Origin: Dendrolimus kikuchii
Lineage: Eukaryota; Arthropoda; Insecta; Lepidoptera; Lasiocampidae
Assembly (NCBI GenBank): GCA_019925095.2
Contig: CM034394.1
Span: 7,266,272-7,330,271 of the forward strand
Length of the DNA stretch: 64,000 bases
Direction of reading: 5' to 3'
Part shown: positions 56,800 through 64,000 of the stretch, piece after piece
How positions within the stretch are numbered: position 1 is the first letter of the stretch
Layout: each line of letters opens with the position of its first letter
Translations under genes and position numbers: made by a program
Notes under the pieces: model-generated
Database searches by the model: none
What the model was told of the DNA's origin: nothing
The model's input: the letters and a program-made list of their open reading frames with translations, nothing else

Positions 56800-57850
56800 G
56801 TTCTATCGAATTAAAATTCTTTTGATTTTTAACTCAAAACACATACCTCTTTGAAACGACGTTAAAATAATAACTTTCTTTACTTTTAATAAAACTACGT
56901 TTTAACGATTTTAAGCGCGGTAATTTATTTGATTTTGGTTATTGCGACGTTTCGGCCACTGAAAAGTGGCCCACCTGAAAAGATCACCTGTATATAAGAG
57001 ATGGCGTATAGTGCGCATTTGGAATCTGTCCACTTATTCCTTATTATTTCATTTCGAAACATATAAATAAATAATTTGTTTGAAGTTTGTACGGATGTGA
57101 GGCTTGGTCGCTAACTTAACCTTAAGGACTTAAGAAGGAAAACTAGCTGTCGTTGGCTGAAAGAAAGGTCCTAAGAAAGATCCTGGGTGCAACAGGAGGA
57201 AGCGATGGCAACTAGCGGATCCAAAAAAAACTGGAATCAAAGAGCTGGTGGATGAGCCCAATATCATGGGCGAGACCAAGGCACATCGCTTGCGCTGGCT
57301 TGCCACTTACATAGAATTGCGGAGGATCACGCGGTCAAAAGAGCTTATCTGGGCAGACTTACGGGACGGCGACCAGTTTGTCGGCCCAGATATCGCTGGA
57401 TTGACATAGTGGAGGCTGATCTGAGCGAGCTTCAAGGCTATGATTGGTAGGAGACAGCGCTGAACAGAAAAGAGTGGAGTATTTTCTTTTCGAAGGCCAG
57501 GACTCATTTTGGGTCGCTGAGCCGTAGCAGTTAGTTAGAGGTTTTAATGGTAGTAAATTCATATTGAGGCACTACACAGTATTTACAGAATCGGGAATTG
57601 TTTTTAGAATCAATACTTTATATCTAATATATTAACACCAAAAAATTCTTCTTAACCATATAGAAAAATTATATAATTTATAATGTAATATTTACCTTGA
57701 ACAAAAGTAAAGAAAATTATTATTTTAACGTCATTTCATAGAGGTATGTGTTTTGAGTTAAAAATCAAAAGAATATCAGTTCGATAGAACATTAATATTA
57801 CACAATTAATAAAATCGCGCTTAAAACTGTTAAAACATAGTTTTATTTCT
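56800..57850. mobile_element. Composite fold-back carrying a LINE fragment (copy 2)
   Basis: Outer arms at ~56800-56885 and ~57705-57795 are inverted copies ('ttttgatttttaactcaaaacacatacctct' against its complement). Cap repeat F lies at 56886-56990 in inverse orientation, and its opposite end at 57808-57850. In between, 57110-57540 is a plus-strand LINE remnant. The cap-LINE-cap layout is the same as at 26695-27021, though larger here. Confidence 0.6.
57110..57540 (+). pseudogene. RTE-like LINE C-terminal remnant
   Basis: Frames read LAERKVLRKIL, LRWLATYIELRRITRSKELIW-like and RPRYRWIDIVEADLSELQGYDW, then KEWSIFFSKARTHFGSLS. The segment order (RKILG, LRWxGHxxR, RxRWxD) is the usual RTE/craniofacial-development-protein-2-like ORF tail. 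Stops and frame changes are present. Confidence 0.7.
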
Positions 57851-57904
57851 GTATACCTATCATTCGCGAGAACGTAAGCAAATATATCACAAATTATTGC
57901 TTCA

Positions 57905-58880
57905 ATATTAAAGAACGTTGGTTGAGTAAAATTGACTGGAATGAAACGCCTCTGGAATCTATTCGTCGATGTTTCACCGCCCTCGCCTTAGAACTTCCCA
58001 TGCTTGTGACTTTGAGCATTCCGCGTCATTCTGATGTTCAGTTAGGATACGAGGTTTACATAGTAGTAATTTGTGACGCTAGCTTTAGTGATTACAGATG
58101 CTGTGTATATTTACATGTTACGGATTTATTAGGTAATGTAACTGTCCGCGTTCTATGTGCGAAGTCCAAAGTCTCGTCATTGAAAATTGTAACGCTTGCT
58201 CGCTTAGAGCTTGTCGCCGCTTTGCTATTATCAAAACTTGTTAAATTAGTTCGGGATAGGCTATCCGCTCGCATTCCTATTAAAGGAGTCTACGTATTTT
58301 CTGACTCCACTATAGCACTGTCTTGAATCCATTCTGATCTGGGATGGTATGTATTCGTAATCAACCGTGTGGCTAAGATATAAGAAAATCGTTCATCCGA
58401 TTGTTTCTACCACACTGTAAGTAAAAAAAATCCGAGTGACTGTCTGTCACGTGTTATGTTACCTTCACAACTTCTATTACATCCACTGTGGTAGAACGGT
58501 CCAACATGGCTTAGTAAGCCCGTTAAGAATGGCTTAATGTAGCCTTTTGGCTTCTAGTTCAGGAGTCGCTTCCTGGGCTTAAAATGAATAGTAAAACACC
58601 TACATCTGCAATTCAGTGTGAGTCACCGCTCTTAAATGATAAAATTAACCGCATTAGTTCTTGGTCTAATAAAGTCTAAATTATTAAAAAACATTGTTTA
58701 TTTTCTAAAATTTATTAAGAACTCGCTAGGTAATGAACCTTTACTTAATGCGAATACCGCTGAAGACTTTATAGTTAACGCTGTTCACACTATAATTTAC
58801 TTCGCTATAATTGTTCAATTATTAAACATTTTTAAATTATCATCTAGAAGGTTACATAGATATCAACTTGCTTAGATACG
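57905..58880 (+). pseudogene. BEL/Pao pol remnant (RNase H to integrase start)
   Basis: The 134-codon frame (57922-58326) carries LSIPRHSDVQLGYEVYIVVICDASFSDYRCCVYL, AKSKVSSLKIVTLARLELVAALLLSKL and VYVFSDSTIALS, the BEL/Pao-type RNase H (Asp in CDAS, Glu in LEL, Asp in SDS). After a stop, frames continue NRVAKI, NPSDCLSR and GPTWLSK. A second open piece (58636-58875) resembles an eroded integrase N-terminus. No LTR or protease is visible. Confidence 0.78.
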
Positions 58881-59049
58881 AAATACTCGATATAATGGAT
58901 AAGTTAGTTCGCTCTTTACTTTCTTATAAAGTAAATTACCTCGCTACTCAGTCGTTAAGTCCTCAATATAGTGATTTTTTTTCTGGATTTCACGATGTTA
59001 TCCGAGTCGCTACAGTAAAAACTAGTACTGCAGTTTATAAACATTTTCA

Positions 59050-59496
59050 TTGTGTTGCTCGCCTGGAAGAAATGTTGTGACATCCTTCTTAAATAACTGC
59101 GTCGTAGCGCATAGGGAAAACCTCGTCGGAAAGTCTCTCCAAGTTGTTATTGTACGCATAATATGCGTTGTAAAGAATAATTACGTGAAAATTCAAGGGT
59201 TAGAGGATGAATATCCCGCAGATGGCGAGCGTTACTATGGTGCATCTAAACGAGGCGTTGGAAAATGGACTAGATGAAATAGTTCCTTGTAATCATAGGT
59301 AGGTACATAATAACATATGTGGCCGAAACACTTCTTGTTGTAGAGATAGTAGAATATGCAGACAAACGTTACCTCTAGGGCTAGGGAAGTCTAAACCACT
59401 TGTTGGTATGTGATCGTGGTCATAACTTAGGTATGATCATGAAAACAATTATTGTAATGTAATAGTTTAACAATATGAGTGTTAACTTCTATTTCC
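59050..59496 (-). repeat. Duplicated segment downstream of P450 copy 2, with LINE relic
   Basis: Collinear with 31196-31604 ('gctcgcctggaagaaatgttgtga', 'gtcgtagcgcatagggaaaacctcg', 'gtagtagaat...cagacaaacg'). It includes the same decayed LINE 3' end on the minus strand. The match starts abruptly at ~59050. Confidence 0.8.
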
Positions 59497-61711
59497 TTAA
59501 ACATCCTTAAATATAAAATTGAAAGGTCCTTTTATATAGTTGAGCGACGTTTGATGGACACGTGGCGGAGGCCCAACCCATTCTACCTTGAAGTTTTCTA
59601 TTACCCTGGTAAGGAATGTTTCGATTTCCAACTCGGCTATACGTCGACCTGAAAGAATACATATTGAATTAAAAGAAGGAACTTATTTAACAAGAAGCAA
59701 GTAGCTTTACCACGCGACGAATCAAACGACAAATGAATAATAATAGATCAACTTTTCACTTTTGTGTTCAGTCCGGTTATAATTTACTTGAGATTTAATT
59801 ACTCTAATTAATGAAAAATAGGACCTAAATCAATCAAAAATTGAAAGTTGTAATAAATTTTCATTTGATTGCATTCATGTAATAAAATATATTTTAAATA
59901 ATGAATCCTCAAAAATCGGGAACATCTAATTATTTACAATTCAAAACCTCTTTAGAGTTACGTATTTTACCGGGGGATTGTCTTACGTAGTATTATCCTT
60001 CTATGCTGTTACCTATACAACTGCGGACACCAAATCCAAAAGGTGCATATGCAAAGGGATGAGTATTGCCGTGGTATAAAGGATCTGTTTTCTCAGCCAA
60101 CCACCTCTCTGGTATGAACTCTTTTGCTCTAGGATAGTACGTTTCCATTAGTGACATATGTTGATGACCGAAAGCGATATGTATCTGTAATTAAAACCAC
60201 ATAATAATTTTTTCGAAGAGGACACAGCGTTAGGAAAATTTTCCTAACGACTTTACAAATAGAAAATGTATAATTTTTGTTGATTCATGTTATGTGTATC
60301 AATTTAGGCAATATCGATGGTTACCTATCAAGACTAAACAGATATAAAATGCAAAAGTGGATGGATGCAGAAGTCGTGGAAGGCCACGACACACCTTCCA
60401 TGATCAAATTGATCGTGTACTAGCAGAAGGTGATTTTAGGAGCCTTAAGAACAGACGAGCGTGCATGACAAGAGTTATGAATGTCAAAGAAGCAAGTAAG
60501 GTGTGTAAGAATAAGCCTGAATTACGCTCTGTTATACGTGCCTACCCCGCAAGGGAACTGGCGTGAAGTTATGTATTTATGTATGTATGTACCTATCAAG
60601 ACCTATCTGATATTTTTTGATGAACTATTTTTGCTACTGATTTTTTAATTCTACCTCCAATAATAGACTTTTCTTCTATGTATATTTCTCTTATTTATAC
60701 TTGAAACCACCACAACTATGTTTTTATTTGCTCATATTATTAATATGAGTATTCATTTCTTTTCAAAAAAAATATATAAAGAAAACTATTTAAGGATATT
60801 TTTTTATAAAAAAACATAAAACATTACGCTTTTATAAAATACATCTAAAATAAAATATTAGTGTTATTGCAGTAGTATCAAAGATAAAGCTATGTTTAGG
60901 CCAAATGTAGATTTTTGGTTAATCGAATTAGGTCTTGATAGTTACCTACCCGTCAATATGTGCATCAAAATACATGATGTAAGAAATTTCACTAATTTAC
61001 ACAAACTTACATCTTTAGGAATGTGGTAGCCCAATAGATTATATTCCTTTGTTGTTAACCGTATATTTCCCGATACGATTGGCATCACTCTGAAAGACTC
61101 TTTAATACATGCTCGAAGGTATGGTTTTTTATCCTTTTTGGACAACACTTCTTCCCTCAGTTTCTCTTGCTTCTCGGGATTTTTTGCCAGAAGATACAAC
61201 GTTGCTGTCATTGTATTCGAAGCCTACAAATGAATATCTAATAAATATTATGTTATATGTATTTATTACAATTTACTAAAAATTACAATAATTGTAGAAT
61301 ATTAATTAATTTGTGTAGAAAAGTGCAGTGTGAATTTTTGAGTTAACACCAGTATTCCATTTATTCACACGTTAGTAAAAATCCTACAGTTTTAAAAAGA
61401 GATAAAATACGACGTACACCTATTGTCTTTTTATATGTAGATTGTTCTTAAACTCGAATATTTATGTTTATTTACTGGTAAAATATACAAAACCGTGCAA
61501 AGATATATAAAAAAGAAAGACGAAAGTTTGTAAAGTAATTAATGGTGTCCTTACCGTGTCAACTCCAGCAAATAACATATCCGATGCCATAATATACGCA
61601 TATTCTTCATTAATTTCAAGTAGCTTCTCTAAAACACCTTTTTGTTCGTCAGATTTGGTTGGGTTCTTCTTGAGTTGCTCAACACCTTGCCTCACAAAAT
61701 ACTTTGCTATA
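59497..61711 (-). CDS. Mitochondrial-clan cytochrome P450, second copy, last four exons
   Basis: Exons on the minus strand: 61711-61555, 61223-61011, 60184-60013, 59648-59497, equal in length (157, 213, 172, 152 nt) to exons 7-10 of the copy at 31605-51091. All are open with intact splice sites. They encode AGVDTASNT (helix I; Ser-Gly-Ile in copy 1), ESFR, PERW, FGFGVRSCIGRR and the same C-terminal GPFNFIFKDV. Only a few residues differ per exon (for example PIVSGN for PVVSGN). Exons 1-6 are not found between 61712 and 62560, and a copia element begins there. The gene therefore continues beyond 64000, or has been cut. Head-to-tail with copy 1. Whether it is functional cannot be judged from here. 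Confidence 0.85.
60335..60590 (+). mobile_element. 5'-truncated RTE-like LINE with 12-bp target duplication, in P450 copy 2 intron
   Basis: 256 bp, with a 69-codon open segment (60357-60566) from DGCRSRGRPRHTFHDQ to ARELA, then a TATG tail. It is flanked by ACCTATCAAGAC at 60323-60334 and 60591-60602. The matching intron of copy 1 (~32420-32445) has one version of the target and no insertion, so this landed after the P450 duplication. Confidence 0.92.
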
Positions 61712-61930
61712 CTGTAAGTGTAACACGATATAGTAATTCGAATAAAACTTAAATACGTTCTTGAAGTTTGTACACGTTAATACGGAGAACACAGTAGAGT
61801 AGATGAATTAAGACACGCTGCCTCACATTATTGCTCAAATGTATAAGATTATAACGTCATACAACTGTAGATGTCAGAGGAGTCAAATATCGCATTAATT
61901 AATTGTCGTTTATACAGTATGTATATATAT

Positions 61931-62175
61931 TTTTTTAAATAAAAACGACTTCACACTAAAAACCAAATTATAATTATTTAACTGACTTATTCCTACAACA
62001 TCTAGAAGTCGGTGTCAAGTAATACATAAAAGTTACAGTAGTTAGTTCTTCTAAAGTTGTTGTTCTTCTATATTTTATGCTTGACACCGACTTTTAGATG
62101 TTGTAGGAAGAAGTCAGTTAAATATTTATTTTTTGGTTTCTAGTGTGAATTCGGTTTTGTTTTTGTTAAAAAAAT
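61931..62175. mobile_element. Inverted-repeat MITE
   Basis: Left arm 61931-62030 and right arm 62070-62175 are inverted copies, with small differences. The left reads 'ctacaacatctagaagtcggtgtcaag' and the right the complement 'cttgacaccgacttttagatgttgtag'. The ~40-bp centre is unique. No coding. It sits where homology to P450 copy 1 stops. Confidence 0.75.
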
Positions 62176-62564
62176 ATTTTTTACTTTTTGGTTGCGCAAA
62201 TACTTCAATAGCCTCAGATATAATATATAAGGCATCTGTAGAAATTGTACAACTGGCACGCGTATACAAGTTTGCCATCTCACTCTTCAGTGTATATGCT
62301 CTTCAACAAGGTTTGCTCTCGATTTCCTTGCGATCCACAAATCAGATCCTTAAGGGTAACTTTCTCTGGGATCCACTCATTATATTCTGACTTGGTGACC
62401 ATGGAACCACCTCGGGAGTATACATAGTTACGTATAAAGAAAAAAAAAATCAAAATCGATCCACAATTGACGAAGAAATCGCGTAACATGCATTAAAAAT
62501 ACGCACGCATTTACAAGATTTTTTCCAAGAATTTAGGCGTACGGCGTTCTTTAATAAGGGTTTT
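62176..62564. other. No gene recognised
   Basis: Unassigned. Short overlapping frames on both strands (62133-62489) are mutual shadows. Confidence 0.4.
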
Positions 62565-62766
62565 TGTTGGTTATGGACCGGGAAATAATACGGCACATAT
62601 TGTGAATACCAGCAGAGTTTTATTCATGACAATCATACACGCATAGCGCATACTTAGATACCTAAAAAACAACCGACACTGTGACGTTACTATATTATAA
62701 TGTAGTTTAAATATAGAAGACCCTATGAAAAAGGTTCTTGTTGAAATGACGAGGTTTATTTCAACA
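62565..62766 (-). repeat. 3' LTR of Ty1/copia element (~202 bp)
   Basis: On the minus strand it starts TGTTGAAAT right after the polypurine tract AAGGGGAAG and ends CAACA, the usual copia TG...CA form. Its first 28 bases contain an inverted repeat, TGTTGAAAT and ATTTCAACA, separated by ten bases. The partner LTR is outside the window. Confidence 0.75.
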
Positions 62767-62940
62767 CTTCCCCTTAAACTGAAATCATTTCAACATAGTA
62801 TTGTATGAACTATTCTCCAAATCAAAACATAATTATACATAGTTCATGTTATAACACTACAAGAAACAATAAACACGTATGTGGCATTACATAACTATAT
62901 ATACAATAAAAACTAAACATAGACCTCCTAAAAAATGTTG

Positions 62941-64000
62941 TCATTCGCGTAAATAATATCCTCTCAAATTAAACTGACCTAAAAACATTGAAAACTTTAC
63001 TCGCGGTAAAGGCTTTGTCAGAATATCCGCTAACATTTTATCAGTTGACATAAACTTAATATTAATCAATTTTTTATTAACAATGTCACGAATAAAATGG
63101 TGTCTGACATCAATGTGTTTAGTTCGCGAATGCAACATCGAATTCTTACTCAGCTTTTGTGCAGACTGGTTATCATTAAATAAGTTAATAACACAATCTA
63201 AATTTAAACATTCCTGTAGAAAAGTGCGTATAAATAAACCCTCTTTGCATGCATCGGAAAGAGCCATGTATTCGGCCTCAGTACTAGACAATGCGACGGT
63301 TTTCTGCTTACGACTTTCCCAGCTGATGACTGAATTCCCGATTTTATACACATAGCCAGTGTATGACTTCCGGTCTACTTCACATGACGCCCAGTCCGCG
63401 TCTACATAACCACATACTTCAAAGTTACCTTTGTCGTACACCAAACAATAATTGGTAGTATCCTTCAGATATCTTAAAACATGTTTAGCTGCCTTCCAGT
63501 GGATATCTGAATAACAGTCATTAAATTGACTTAAGAAACCAACCGCATGCGCTATGTCGGGTCTAGTACACACAGCGACATACATTAAACAGTCAATAAG
63601 ATTTCTGTACTCACAATTTTCAAGCTTTGCTTCAGCTTTGGTAAGCTTCAAGCCAACCTCCATTGGAGTCGAAACAGATTTGCAGTCAGCCATCTTAAAT
63701 CTGTTTAAGATCCTAGTTATAAAGCTAGCCTGGTCGAGTGTGATTTTATTCTTCTGCCTGCAAACTCGCATTCCCAAAAATTCATGTACCTGACCTAAAT
63801 CTTTTATTTCAAATTCTTCATTTAAACGCTTCTTTATGTAATGTTTATCAGCATCTGAAGAAGTAAATAAAAGTATGTCATCAACATAAAGTGCTAAAAT
63901 AGATAATCTACCTTGTAGATTTCTAAAGTATACGCAGGGCTCCACACTAGACCTTTTAAAACCCATTTTTCCTGTTAATACGGTATTAATTTTATCGTAC
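62941..64000 (-). CDS. Ty1/copia pol, C-terminal part (RT and RNase H), runs off the window
   Basis: The frame is open from the window edge (no start visible) to the stop at 62941. It encodes the end of the reverse transcriptase with LYVDDILLF (YVDD box), then FEIKDLGQVHEFLG and CTRPDIAHAVGFLSQF. The copia-type RNase H follows: YVDADWAS, SSTEAEYMAL, DNQSAQKL, and HIDVRHHFIRD. It ends with DILTKPLPRVKF, the standard copia finish. No stop or frameshift was seen, so the element may be intact. Gag, protease and integrase would lie beyond 64000. Confidence 0.93.
   Translation of the reverse strand, partial: YDKINTVLTGKMGFKRSSVEPCVYFRNLQGRLSILALYVDDILLFTSSDADKHYIKKRLNEEFEIKDLGQVHEFLGMRVCRQKNKITLDQASFITRILNRFKMADCKSVSTPMEVGLKLTKAEAKLENCEYRNLIDCLMYVAVCTRPDIAHAVGFLSQFNDCYSDIHWKAAKHVLRYLKDTTNYCLVYDKGNFEVCGYVDADWASCEVDRKSYTGYVYKIGNSVISWESRKQKTVALSSTEAEYMALSDACKEGLFIRTFLQECLNLDCVINLFNDNQSAQKLSKNSMLHSRTKHIDVRHHFIRDIVNKKLINIKFMSTDKMLADILTKPLPRVKFSMFLGQFNLRGYYLRE

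Noticed and set aside
57922..58326. Single-exon host gene with a 134-codon frame
   Set aside because: The blocks are BEL/Pao RNase H signatures and the reading continues in broken frames.
61711..62560. Further 5' exons of the second P450 copy
   Set aside because: Looked for the 279-nt exon words (LRDENG, LGCRLN) on the minus strand and found none; the stretch holds a MITE and unassigned DNA.
1..64000. CRISPR arrays, bacterial operons, rRNA genes
   Set aside because: No regularly spaced short repeats with unique spacers, no prokaryotic gene density, no rRNA-like conserved stretches.

Overview
The window reads as a non-coding-rich, TE-dense stretch of an insect genome, almost certainly a moth or butterfly (Lepidoptera). 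The support is a short-intron/long-intron eukaryotic P450 gene of the mitochondrial clan, AT-rich intergenic DNA, and dense lepidopteran-style repeats: RTE-, CR1/Jockey- and R1-like LINEs, tRNA-derived SINEs, Helitrons ending in CTAG, mariner, hAT, Ty3/gypsy, Ty1/copia and BEL/Pao pieces. No rRNA gene, CRISPR array or intact tRNA gene was found. The species cannot be named from the sequence. Layout: 1-19.6 kb holds no recognisable host gene, only SINEs, truncated LINEs, MITEs, a 116-bp Helitron and a mariner fragment. 19.6-23.9 kb is a structurally complete Ty3/gypsy retrotransposon with intact gag and pol and near-identical short LTRs. 23.9-31.5 kb is again repeats and unrecognised AT-rich DNA. 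31.6-51.1 kb (minus strand) is the one complete host gene I can assemble: a mitochondrial-type cytochrome P450 in ten coding exons (1,533 nt, 510 residues) whose phases all join and whose introns are stuffed with LINEs, SINEs, Helitrons and a hAT relic. 51.1-59.0 kb is intergenic and holds a short Helitron, a full-length dead mariner, a fold-back element carrying a LINE piece and a BEL/Pao relic. 59.5-61.7 kb carries the last four exons of a second, very similar P450 copy in the same orientation; its 5' exons must lie beyond the window or be missing. 62.6-64.0 kb is the 3' part of a Ty1/copia element that runs off the end. The host biology is therefore a head-to-tail P450 pair (both minus strand), a common outcome of local amplification of detoxification-type P450s. 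The duplicated block includes intron sequence and a LINE relic downstream of the stop codon, so it arose by DNA-level segmental duplication rather than retroposition. A later RTE insertion sits in one copy only. The rest is a readable record of nested mobile-element insertions, with target-site duplications for at least eight of them. I found no convincing novel multi-gene system. The most unusual items are a circularly permuted BEL/Pao integrase fragment, a 106-bp near-perfect inverted repeat joining Helitron termini, and the palindrome-loss difference between the two gypsy LTRs.
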